From: Symsagittifera roscoffensis
Lineage: Eukaryota > Xenacoelomorpha > Acoela > Convolutidae
Assembly: GCF_963678635.1 (NCBI RefSeq)
Contig: NC_087062.1
Span: 74,704,349-74,768,348 of the forward strand
Direction of reading: 5' to 3'
Length of the DNA stretch: 64,000 bases
Made by a program: the position numbers and the translations under genes. Each line of letters begins with the position of its first letter. Within the stretch, counting starts at the first letter, position 1. Positions 11,320 to 20,591 of this stretch are shown here, in pieces. A model generated the notes under the pieces. It had not been told where the DNA came from. It did no database searches and worked only from the letters and a program-made list of their open reading frames with translations.

Positions 11320-11811
11320 TCTCTGTGACTTCGGGATGTATTCAAGTATTAAACCAGCTCAAGAATTACCTTACCGACTCAAGAATTACCCAACTCAAGA
11401 ATTCTCTAGAAATGTTCCCTTGCAAATACTTGCTGCAGGTGTCGATTATCGCGGGTTCAATCAAGACTTCCCTTTCTGTCTCTCGCTTGAGTATAGTTGG
11501 ATTTTCAACTTTGTTTATCAAACTTGATCTGAAAACAGAAACCATATTAAGACTTAATATGTCATGTTACTAACCTAGAAACCCCCCTTTTACCAGTATG
11601 GTTAAAATCTTATCATTTTCATTCCACTTAAAACAATTCAATTGGAATTCCTTAATAGCATGCAGATTCATTTTATGTTTTAGCACCGTTAGTCCTTCTA
11701 AAATCAATTGTCATGCAACCGCGTCTTAAGATCCCTTTACCTGTGCCGCACCCCAGTACCTAACTCAAGACTCCTCCCTCACGCCCAAATCGAGACCCCC
11801 GTGTGCCCAAC
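11320..11811 (-). promoter_or_regulatory. E1 spacer between pol and ORF2, acceptor-like site
   Basis: Non-coding 492-bp spacer. On the minus strand TTTCTGTTTTCAG lies at 11529-11541, a good splice acceptor, mirrored at the equivalent place in E2. Closer to ORF2, three near-copies of AATTCTTGAGTTGG are tandemly arranged (about 11355-11405). Both features suggest how a downstream ORF could be expressed from a spliced (cis or trans) message. Inference only. Confidence 0.5.
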
Positions 11812-14688
11812 TCAGGCGATGCTCAAGTAGTATTTCTTGTGAAGATACACCATTATCTCAGTTTCCGCGAAGACTACTTGTAGGATAGCGTACAATTCCC
11901 TTGAGCTCAAATTGCCCCTGTTTGGGTGGTACACCGGCATTGAGACCTCCGTTATTCCTCTTTCAATCATGAAGTCTCGTAGTCTTGTCATTGCCAACAT
12001 CACGTGTTCGGGATCAATTGTGTTCCTGTCATTGACCCTCGTCACTAGGAAGCACAGATATTTGCCCGGGACTTGTGCTACTGATGGTGGAAGCGCTGCC
12101 ATCCCTCCCAGTCCTGGTCTCTGTCTGAACAGAAACTCCACATTCTGGTACTCTCTTTTGAAGTCAGCTTCCAATCTTGATTTGAAACTCATGTCCGCCG
12201 TGACGCAGATCGCGCTAGTCCTGTTTGACAGGATGAAGTCGCTATCCGTTATCATGATGTTTTCCGAGTACTCATTGGGTATTTCAAACTTCGTTTTGAA
12301 ATTCCGACCTATGGTAGGCTCTGGCTCTTCTTCTTCCAGTTCCAATTCGCTTGTTTCTCTCACTTCCTTGAGCTTCTTTATCATCAAATTTTCGGTGTGG
12401 GTAAGTCCTACCCCCACTCCCCGGATAAAAATATTTATCGACATCCCCGTCGATGTTGTCGGGTCTGAATTGTCCGGAGGAATGTCCAGTGGCCTGTCTG
12501 TTGCCGTCCATCCGAAAAGTGGGTCCTCTGTCTTCATATAATTTGCCGATGACACGTCGACTTGTTGAATGCTTTGTCCTTCGTGGCTCTCGTCTTTGAC
12601 ATCGCGCATCCACTCTAGTATCCTCAAGTTCGTGTTCTCCCTCACGATCTTCGACTTTAGTATGATTTCTATCGGAATCCTTCTGCTCTTCTTCAAGATG
12701 GTCTTTTCTGGAGGTTCTTTAGGTAATTCAGGATGATCTTCAATCGGTTTGCCTGATTTGTCCAGCCATCTCGTGAGTGGAAGACTGTCGTACGTTTCCT
12801 TGTCCATGAAGGAGAAGCCATCTTTGATTTCAGGTCTGTCTGCCTCTCTTTGCTCTTGTCTCTCATAGAACTCCGTCTTCTTACTCAAGTTGTCGGCATT
12901 CTGATGTTTATCTCGTGTTCTATGCTCAATTATCATGTTGTATCCGTCCAGGCGAACTATCCACCTCCCAATGTAACTTTGGTCCATTGAGTACGTTTTC
13001 AGCCAGCTCAGTGCTCGATTGTCGACTCGCAACTTGAATGGCTCACTGCCCAGGTATGCCCTGTATTTCTCGACAAAGGTAACCACCGCGAACATCTCTG
13101 CTTTCGGTGCTCCGTACTTCATTTCCGTGTCACTCAGGACTTTGCTCCCGTACGCTATTGGTCTCAAGACTGTCTTCCCATTCCATTCTTGTTCTTGATG
13201 GAGAATTCCAGAAATCGCGACTACCGACGCATCCGTGTCCAGCACGTACATCCCTTTCTCAGTCGGCATACCCAGTACTGGTGCCTCACATAGCTCTTTC
13301 TTTATTCTCTGGAATGACTCTTCTGCTGCGTTGTTCCACGTGAACTTCTTGCCCTTGTGTCTCATTAATTGTTGCATCGGGTATACCTTGTCCGCATAGC
13401 CTTTGATGAACTCTCTATAATAGTTAGCGAAACCCAGGAAGCTCATCAACTGGTGTTCTGTCTTCGGTGATTTCCAGGTTAGGACTGCTTCCACGGCGCC
13501 CGGATCAGGTCTGATGCCGTGCTTGTCTACCATCCTGCCCAAGTATTTTATTGAGTCCTTGAGTATCTCGCACTTTGATGGTTTACACTTTAGCCCCGAC
13601 CTTTTCATGCATGCGAACACTTCGTCAAGTCTCTCAATGTGGTCTTCCAATGTGGGCGTCGCTATTACCACGTCATCCACGTAGCACATTACCAGATTGC
13701 CATACTTCTTCGTCACGCCTATCAGCGCGTGTGCCATCAACCGCTGAAACGTGGCTGTGGCGTTGCAAAGTCCAAACGGCATCCGTTTCCATTGAAACAG
13801 ACCCAACTCGCAGGCGAACCCTGTCTTGTCCCTGTCCTGCTTCCTTAGTGGTACCTGCCAAAAGGTCGAGCCTAAATCAAGAGTCGTAAAAAATTTTGCA
13901 TCACCCAACTTCGAGAGGCTCTCATCAATCCTAGGTATGGGATAGGCATCCTTCACCGTGACGGAGTTCAGGTATCGAAAGTCACAACAAAACCTCAACT
14001 GGCCGCCTTTCTTTTTGGCCATCACTACTCCACACGCCCACGGTGACTTGGATGGTTCTATCATGTTATACTCTAGTAACGTCTCGATTTCTTTTCTACA
14101 CGCCTCCGATTTGTGTGGGGTCATGCGCCTCGCCCCCTCCCTGTGCGGTACCGCGTTCTCCTCAAGTTCTATTTCATGCTCAACAAAATTACAACACCCG
14201 ATATCCGCTTTATGCCTCGAAAAAGCTTCTTCGTTTCGCTCTAGTACGTCCTTGATGGCTTCGAGCTGTTCATCTTTCAGTTTGCCCCTCAAATATTCAA
14301 TCTCCGGCAGAACCGGTTTATCAGTTTGCATTTCATCTAGTGTGGGCCGCTCTGGAAAGTTCGAACAGCTCGACAGCCCATCGTCTGTCTCTGACTTAAG
14401 GGATTTAACAAGACCTGAAGAATCTTTTATTTTCTGCAATCGTCTCAAGATACAAATTTTGTCCCTATGATTGGGACAATCAACAACTTCATTTTGTTTT
14501 GAGTTCTCCGTTGTTTCATATCGGGTTTTATCCGCTAAAGCATATCCCAGTTTCCTCCCTCTCTGTATCGTGATCGGTATATCAAGAGTATTCAACAAGA
14601 CACTGACGCAGAGGCCGTTCTTTGTTATCGAGAAGGATCTTCCTAAAACAGCAGCACTTTGACTATTAGGATTCGGAACTATACACAC
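11812..14688 (-). CDS. pol: E1 pol: reverse transcriptase, RNase H, macrodomain-like tail
   Basis: 958 codons, uninterrupted. The first 150 residues continue the protease region. RT follows with LRFCCDFRYLNSVTVKDAYP, KRMPFGLCNATATFQRLM and the catalytic YVDD (13672-13683). The Ty3/gypsy RNase H follows (YVLDTDASV, YGAPKAEMFA, VDNRALSWL). Integrase should come next but is missing: after ILKKSRRIPIE the sequence jumps to the region beyond integrase in E2. The last 151 residues (12267-11815) resemble a TARG1-type macrodomain. The first codons are probably not a real start: a 14-nt duplication at 14670-14700 splits this frame from protease, which is continuous with it in E2. Confidence 0.85.
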   Translation of the reverse strand: MCIVPNPNSQSAAVLGRSFSITKNGLCVSVLLNTLDIPITIQRGRKLGYALADKTRYETTENSKQNEVVDCPNHRDKICILRRLQKIKDSSGLVKSLKSETDDGLSSCSNFPERPTLDEMQTDKPVLPEIEYLRGKLKDEQLEAIKDVLERNEEAFSRHKADIGCCNFVEHEIELEENAVPHREGARRMTPHKSEACRKEIETLLEYNMIEPSKSPWACGVVMAKKKGGQLRFCCDFRYLNSVTVKDAYPIPRIDESLSKLGDAKFFTTLDLGSTFWQVPLRKQDRDKTGFACELGLFQWKRMPFGLCNATATFQRLMAHALIGVTKKYGNLVMCYVDDVVIATPTLEDHIERLDEVFACMKRSGLKCKPSKCEILKDSIKYLGRMVDKHGIRPDPGAVEAVLTWKSPKTEHQLMSFLGFANYYREFIKGYADKVYPMQQLMRHKGKKFTWNNAAEESFQRIKKELCEAPVLGMPTEKGMYVLDTDASVVAISGILHQEQEWNGKTVLRPIAYGSKVLSDTEMKYGAPKAEMFAVVTFVEKYRAYLGSEPFKLRVDNRALSWLKTYSMDQSYIGRWIVRLDGYNMIIEHRTRDKHQNADNLSKKTEFYERQEQREADRPEIKDGFSFMDKETYDSLPLTRWLDKSGKPIEDHPELPKEPPEKTILKKSRRIPIEIILKSKIVRENTNLRILEWMRDVKDESHEGQSIQQVDVSSANYMKTEDPLFGWTATDRPLDIPPDNSDPTTSTGMSINIFIRGVGVGLTHTENLMIKKLKEVRETSELELEEEEPEPTIGRNFKTKFEIPNEYSENIMITDSDFILSNRTSAICVTADMSFKSRLEADFKREYQNVEFLFRQRPGLGGMAALPPSVAQVPGKYLCFLVTRVNDRNTIDPEHVMLAMTRLRDFMIERGITEVSMPVYHPNRGNLSSRELYAILQVVFAETEIMVYLHKKYYLSIA

Positions 14689-15791
14689 TCGGAACTATAC
14701 ACTTGCTTGTTGTCACTTAGTTCATTGTAATTTTTCATCCTCAAGCCTACGATTGCCGCTTCATTCGCCTTCAGCCTCACCCTCCTACTCAAGAATACCG
14801 GTGCTTTGGTTTCATTTGCCATTATTAAATTTACCGGTTTGAATTCGTACCTCCTATCCGGGTTCCGTATCCTGAACATTGCGTTATTTAGATCAATCGT
14901 TACGTCGAAATTCCTGATGAAGTCTCTGCCCAAAATGAATTGGTCAGATTCATCTAGGTTTTCTACCACGAGAAAGCTCATCCACAGGTTACGTTCCCCC
15001 AAATTGAGGGCTATTATCGGCGTCCTGCCCAGCACCCGAAGTGCCCCTTTGTTTGCAGCTGACAGCCGTATTCTCGAGTCTATCAAATCACCTTTGTCAA
15101 AGCCCATCCGTTCCCAAGTTTCGATTGGTATGACGCTCAAGACTGCTCCCGTATCAAGTAACCCACGTAACGGAGCCTTTTTGCCACTTATGTCTAGCAC
15201 GTGCCCTGTCACATCTGCCTCCGTCCCGATGTGCATCGCATCTTCTTCAAGCATGGCGCAGTGTCCAATCGATCTCACTTTCAACTCTTCCTTCCCTACG
15301 TAGATTTGCCCAATTAGGTCTTCGTCACATGTTATCATTGTCTTGGTATAGATGTTGATTCCATCTATATTTAGCATCACCTCGTGCGGACCATAAGCTT
15401 CAGTATACCTGTTATCAACACGTACCGACTTGCTGCCCCCTCTCGTGAGTAGTGCTCGCAACGCTCTAGAAGTCGTTTGTGGGCTTATACAACTCAGGTA
15501 ATCTGCGTACACGTCAATGTGCATTATTGTCTGGTCGCTCGGTTCGCTCAAGTTTCTGGTTACCTCGTGGCCGCCCACTGTGATTATCGACATTATTCTA
15601 GCCCCGATTTTCGATATGCCGAATGGCTTTCCCGTCACCATTTTTACAGTGTTACAATTCCCGGTCTTTGTCGAGCCCGGTACAGCCTCTGGTGTTGGTT
15701 TTGATCCAGCTAACGTTTCGTTGAAATTCTGTCTTTCGATCTCCAGCTTTAGTCGTTGCTCTATTTCTTTCGCAGCCAGATCCTGTTTCAC
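14679..15791 (-). CDS. pro: E1 protease region: two tandem retropepsin-like domains
   Basis: 370 codons. The C-terminal domain is a clear retropepsin: GLLDTGAVLSVIPIETW (Asp at 15153-15155), a flap-like stretch, and the closing motif QFILGRDF. Residues about 70-185 seem to be an older duplicate of the same fold: HIDVYADYLSCIS takes the place of LLDTGAVLSVIP, and VMLNIDGINIY...QIYVGKEEL takes the place of IALNLGERNLW...QFILGRDF. It lacks the Thr-Gly after Asp. Retropepsins work as dimers, so a single-chain pseudo-dimer is possible. The reading frame is joined to gag in E2. The ORF ends at the E1-specific 14-nt duplication. Confidence 0.8.
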   Translation of the reverse strand: MKQDLAAKEIEQRLKLEIERQNFNETLAGSKPTPEAVPGSTKTGNCNTVKMVTGKPFGISKIGARIMSIITVGGHEVTRNLSEPSDQTIMHIDVYADYLSCISPQTTSRALRALLTRGGSKSVRVDNRYTEAYGPHEVMLNIDGINIYTKTMITCDEDLIGQIYVGKEELKVRSIGHCAMLEEDAMHIGTEADVTGHVLDISGKKAPLRGLLDTGAVLSVIPIETWERMGFDKGDLIDSRIRLSAANKGALRVLGRTPIIALNLGERNLWMSFLVVENLDESDQFILGRDFIRNFDVTIDLNNAMFRIRNPDRRYEFKPVNLIMANETKAPVFLSRRVRLKANEAAIVGLRMKNYNELSDNKQVYSSECV

Positions 15792-15819
15792 TTTGGTAAT
15801 TGCTTCCGTCGCCGCTTTC

Positions 15820-16512
15820 TCATAATTTATCTCTATCGGATTCTATCGCACCATTAACATGTGTTACAGCTTTCACTGTTTTCGTCGGCAATTCCGTGCT
15901 TGGTGCTCCTAAGTTCCTAGATTCAAACTCGTTTTGTCTATTCCGCTGATTCTGCACCGCCGCTAATGCCAACTTTTGTTTGGGGTGACTCTGGTCCTTG
16001 ACCGCTTCCCAGAACAAGGGACAATCCATTCTGAAGTGCCCTTCTTGGTTACAGAAGAAGCATCTCGCTCCTATCTTGATGATTAAGCCACTATAGTACT
16101 CGTGTTCCTCCATCTGGCTCATGTCCTCCTCATACGGTGCGTATCCTAGACTCTTCATGCCTTGTTTGTATGTTGTGCAGTCAGCCACGTGGTGATCCGC
16201 CGACCCGCAGTTCGCGCATGATCTGCGCTTGTCCATGTCATCTCTAGGCTTGTACAATGACGACCTCTGAGGTTGGCTTCCCCCTTGCGTGTTTCTGTTT
16301 TCTGAATATGAGTATTTCTTGGGCTTCATCAGCATGTATTCCCTTGATTTCTGTCTCATTTCTTCTGGGGTCGGTGCGCTGTCTTTCGACAATGTATAGT
16401 ATGTTGCTAACATTGTTCTTAAGTCATCACTTTTTACCCCATCAATGAACTTTGAGGCAATGCTAAAGTTTCTTCTGTTTGTCGACACCTCTGGGTCACT
16501 CCTTCTTCTCAA
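15820..16512 (-). pseudogene. gag: E1 gag, nucleocapsid part with two zinc knuckles
   Basis: 230 codons, the C-terminal part of Gag. Two CCHC knuckles: CANCGSADHHVADC and CFFCNQEGHFRMDC, both CX2CX4HX4C, which bind nucleic acid and package the genome. Upstream is the end of the capsid-like retrotransposon Gag domain (FSIASKFIDGVKSDDLRTMLATYY). It is separated from the first Gag fragment by a frame loss and a TGA in MM-stop-FEK that is AGA in E2. It ends at a stop where E2 runs on into protease. Confidence 0.85.
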
Positions 16513-16685
16513 GCTCTCAAGTTCATCTAGGAACCGATCAATTGACTCATTGTCCCTCTGCCTTCTCTTTTCAAATCACATCATCGCTTGGTGACCCTTC
16601 ATGCCTGACCCGAATCGATTCAGCAATATTTCGAAGATTTTGTCCGCGGTATCGCGTTCTTCTTCTTTCTTTGCAACCCCGCATT

Positions 16686-18104
16686 TTACGTGCCTTCCAA
16701 GTTGCTGAGTATGGCTGTGCATGCTTGTCTTTCATCATTTAAGTTATCTTGCTCTAGGTGTAATCTCATCACTTCCACCCAAGTGTCAATGCATCCATCG
16801 GAGTCGTCTTTGAATTCTTTTGGCTTCTTGAAAGTTTTTCTTGATTTTCCGTCTCTCCTATCGCTCGAGTCAGTGTTACTCGTGGCGAAGGCCTCTAGAG
16901 TCCTGTTCATCATCTCCCAAGTGCTTGCCCACGTCATGGCATCCGGACCTGCGTTGCTGTTAGCTGTTGAGTCCCCCGGACCACTCATTGTGTTTGATGT
17001 TCCATTTTTCATGATTGTTTTTGCAGCCGTTGGTGCTGTGCTTACCGCATTCCGAGTTAAAGGCAACGGTGTCGATTGCCGTTTGTTCCTTTGTGGTTCT
17101 ACAAAGTCAACTCTGGTGCCTTGCGTGCGATCCGCTGCCGGTCTTTCTTGTGAGGTAGAATTTCTCAAGATTGCATCCAATTTCGCCTGTATTGCACACG
17201 AACTTTCGGCCTGATTCCTGTTCATTGTGTCTATTCTTTTTTCCAGGCTACCTAATTGGCTGTTGACATCATCATATCGGTTTTTCAACTGTTGCATATC
17301 TTTTTTGATGTTCTTGTCTCGTTCTTCATTGGTGGCATCTACCTTGTCCGACATCTGCTGGAGTCTCTCGTCTGTCGCCTTAGCCAGGTTAAAATAACTA
17401 TCCAGATACTCGTGTTTGTTGTATTTCAACTCTTTCCTTATTAGGTCTCTATCTTCCTCATTGTACTTTAGTTTCTTGTCGATCTGATTTAGTTTTGTCA
17501 TCAGGTCGCCAAGCTCAAGAGTAGCTGTTTCATGATCAGCCGTTGTCCTGTTTTCGGCTGTCGCTTCCTTTCTGGCTTGTTCTTCCTTTAGGTCGGCTTC
17601 TGTCGCCTTCGTGCTCACTGTCCCAAATGTTCGTGCTCTTTCAGTTTTTGATTCTTCGGCCGTGTTGTCTTTCGATTTCATTCCGACCATCATCGCCAAC
17701 TTTTCTGTAAAAGATGTCTTCTTTACTTGAGAGTCGTCTTTCACCGTTTCTCGGTTATTGCCTGTTGTGTCTTCCAACGCGTCTATCGGCGAAAACTCCA
17801 CGGTTTTTGGATTCTGATCTTCCATATGGGGCATCGGTGTGGATTCCGTTGTCTTCTTCTCCACTTCATCTACGCTCTGGTCTGGTGTCTCTAGATCGAT
17901 TTCAACTGTGGGCTCCACTTGTTTGTCTTTAGCACCTTCTCTCGTCTTGTTCTCGGTACTACTCCTCATGCTGACCATGCTAACTGAAAAGTTATCTTTT
18001 GTTTTCCTTGGGCCCATTGATGTCGTTCCGCGCAGCGACGAGTTATATTTCGTGTTTGATCCACTTGACCTTTTTTCGAGCACCGGTACCCTACTCCGTC
18101 TCAT
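16686..18104 (-). pseudogene. gag: E1 gag, N-terminal and capsid part
   Basis: 472 codons from ATG-AGG-CGA (MRRSRVPV; the E2 copy starts MRRSRVPK and E4 MQRRDS). Residues about 60-200 are acidic and Thr/Glu-rich, then comes a coiled-coil-like stretch (LDKKLKYNEEDRDLIRKEL). From about residue 430 a Retrotrans_gag capsid domain begins (GCIDTWVEVMRLHLEQDNL). It ends early: near 16686 four bases are missing relative to E2, shifting the frame within NLEGTALKC. The capsid continues out of frame to 16512. Confidence 0.85.
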
Positions 18105-18404
18105 TATTTCTATTTACAATTGCTCTTATTTACAATATTATTATATACACAATTCTATTCTAAGAATAAAATCTATTATGAAAAAAAAATTTTTATAAAA
18201 AAAATATACAACGTGATAAAAACCTTGTTCCCAGTTCTCTTTCAAAACCTTTCGAGAAACTTTCTTTATTTGTGGTCTCAACCGTACCGGGTTCCGACTA
18301 GTATTGTTCTGTTCTAATTCTCTCTTAAAACACTTATTGTAATTTTACTTCAATTTTTATACCGTCCATAGACTTCCAGTTACCGTCCCTACTCTTCTTT
18401 GTAC
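18105..18404 (-). other. E1 leader, AT-rich segment before gag
   Basis: 300 bp of AT-rich leader directly upstream of the gag ATG. Short matches to E2 25135-25355 (for example ...AAATA...ATGAGGCG). No coding signal. Nothing else seen. Confidence 0.5.
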
Positions 18405-19190
18405 CGTCCCAGGCCTCTTTCTACTGTCCCAAGACTGTTCGGTACTGTCCCAGTACTTTCCGTCAGTGTCCCAAGACCCCTGTCCTGAGAGTACTATCCC
18501 AGGACCACTGTCCCAGGACTGTCCCAAGAGTACTGCCCCAAGGTTAGTGTCCCAAGACTACTGTCCCAAGATTAGTGTCCCAAGGCTAGTGTACCAAGAC
18601 TACTGTCCCAAGACTACTGTCCCAAGGCTAGTGTCCCAAGACTACTGTCCCAAGCTACTGTCCCAAGGCTACTGTCCCAAGGCTACTGTCCCAAGACTAG
18701 TGTCCCAAGGCTAGTGTCCCAAGACCACTGTCCCAAGACTACTGTCCCAAGGCTAGTGTCCCAAGACTACTGTCCCAAGGCTAGTGTCCCAAGGCTAGTG
18801 TCCCTAGACCACTGTCCCAAGACCACTATCCCAAGACCACTGTCCCAAGGCTAGTGTCCCAAGACCACTGTCCCAAGGCTAGTGTCCCAAGACCACTGTC
18901 CCAAGACCACTGTCCCAAGATCACTGTCCCAAGACCACTGTCCCTAGACCACTGTCCCAAGACCGTACCGTCCCAAGACTGTACTGTTCAAGGCTGTACT
19001 GTCCCAACACTGTACCAAGACTGCTCTGGTCCAAGGCTGTCCCAGGACTGCACTGTCCCAAGACTGTCCCCAGACTGCACTGTCCCAGGACTTCTTTGGC
19101 GCTGTCCCAAGACTTCTTTGGCACTGTCCCAAGGCTTCCTTGGCACTGTCCCAAGACTTCTCTGGTACTGTCCCAAGACTGTTGACAAGT
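18405..19190 (-). repeat. E1 leader tandem array, unit near TGTCCCAAGACCAC
   Basis: Dozens of 14-16-bp units with the invariant core GTCCCAAG (CTTGGGAC in the element sense), with AC, GCTAGT or ACTACT spacers. It sits in the 5' leader between primer-binding site and gag, exactly where E2 and E3 have their own versions. Reading frames through the array (SQDHCPK..., GTVVLGQ...) are by-products of the unit and change frame with unit length. Confidence 0.92.
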
Positions 19191-20565
19191 GTCTGAGCGG
19201 TGGGACCTCTTTCTTCTTCGTTATGGGGACTTCTTGATTCACTGTACCTTGTACCACCACTCATGCTCTAGTAAAATTTTCCCAAAAACCCTCTCTTAAA
19301 GGCCAAATGCTGACCCCCCCTTTTTTTTTAGTTACCTCTTTTTCAATGTTCCAAGCAACTTGAAACCAAAACCTGTGCGCAGGTATCTTGTGATCACCTG
19401 TTCGTGTAAAAACTAAACACAAATCCTCACCAAAATGCAACAAAAATTCTAAGCCAGAAAAAGTAATAAAAACAGATAGATGAACCCACCTAAAATTCAA
19501 AGGGACAAATGTCTACCTTTTGTCGAAAAAAAATTGTCTGGTACCTAATTGCCACGCGTTTTCTTCCCCCCAACTAATAATCTTATTGGGTATCACCAGA
19601 ATTGTCTATGTCCGTTCCCCCCTACCAATCCGACCAGGGTACCTGCCTTAACTCGAGTTTAAATTTCGATATCCACCTATTATTACCAACGCGTGTTAAT
19701 GACTAATGTAACTAAATCAACGATGTCGATTAATTAGTTACTCTAGTTTCCCCCTCTTTTACAATTTGCAACCGCCAACCTCTAACCTAACCAGCCCCCC
19801 TTCTAACCTCCCCCTTTTTAGCCCCCCTTCTTAAGCCTAAAATTACCTTAAGCGCCGGGTGCTAAACCTCTCAAGAGAAAACCGTAGACCTGTCTCCAGG
19901 CCTGCTTAAGTAAAAACGTTCCTCAAAACCGGGGGATTTCGCTTATCCAATTTTACACTTATCTCCTATAATGTAATGTGGATTTTAACGATACCCGTTC
20001 TGCCTAACTTGAGAACTCGAGAACTGCCAAATCCTTCTTGGCTACTTTCCCACTCGACTGGTCACCTCTTCCAGTCAAGTCTCCTTGTTGTCCAGCTAAG
20101 TTCCAAGCTATCTGAAAACCCTTGACAACGCCCCACACTCGGGCACTTTATTGAGGTTACTGGGTTAAATTGCTATGTTGATCGAAACGATCGAACTTGT
20201 AAAACAGTATGGGTATACTATTTAATTAATATAAAGGGTTGATCCATCTAATCTGGTGTCAAAGTCACTGTCTTTTTTCGTTTTATGGTTTTTGTTCCTT
20301 TTTTTCTATTGTTTTTTGGTTTTTGTTTCGCTTTTTGTCTTTTTGCTCGTGTTTTTGTCCCCCTAGTTGCCCCCCTTTACTCGGTTAGCTAAGCCTCGTT
20401 CGGAGAGCGTGCCAGGAAGTTTTCTCGAGTTTTCTTAAAAAGCTATCACGGTACAACCGGAAGGTTCGCACGTTCCTGCCGAACCGTACCACCGGTACTC
20501 TAGAATGGGAATGCAGCCCGAAGCTGTCTCAAGTGGGTTCGACTCCGTAGTCTTGATGTCGTAAA
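19191..20565 (-). other. E1 proximal leader
   Basis: Non-coding leader conserved with E2 22890-24355 and E3 46749-48227. Shared landmarks in element sense are an A-rich tract (20270-20350), GATCGTTTCGATC (about 20180), and CTTAAGGTAATTTT (about 19845), which could be a splice donor. On the plus strand (antisense) 20536-20546 is GGTTCGACTCC, a perfect match to the pol III B-box consensus. Confidence 0.65.
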
Positions 20566-20580
20566 CACCCAGGAGCGCCA
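20566..20580 (-). promoter_or_regulatory. E1 primer-binding site
   Basis: TGGCGCTCCTGGGTG in element sense, complementary to a tRNA 3' end ...CAGGAGCGCCA. All four elements carry exactly these 15 nt, 10-12 nt inside the LTR. The implied discriminator base is G, as in some Ser or Arg tRNAs. I could not assign the tRNA. Confidence 0.8.
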
Positions 20581-20591
20581 TAAAAACACTA

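Noticed and set aside
11384-11393. AATTACCCAA, identical to part of the nematode SL1 spliced leader
   Set aside because: Ten bases only, on the strand antisense to the element, and part of a local repeat; not evidence for a spliced-leader gene or for a nematode host.
18405-19190. CRISPR-like array
   Set aside because: Units are 14-16 bp with no unique spacers of constant length, in a eukaryotic retroelement leader with no cas genes.
20386-20580. tRNA gene or SINE (A-box-like TAGCTAAGCC, B-box GGTTCGACTCC, 3' end CGCCA)
   Set aside because: The A-box match is weak, A and B are about 150 bp apart, and the B-box lies 34 nt from the CCA end, so no cloverleaf forms. Kept only as an observation.
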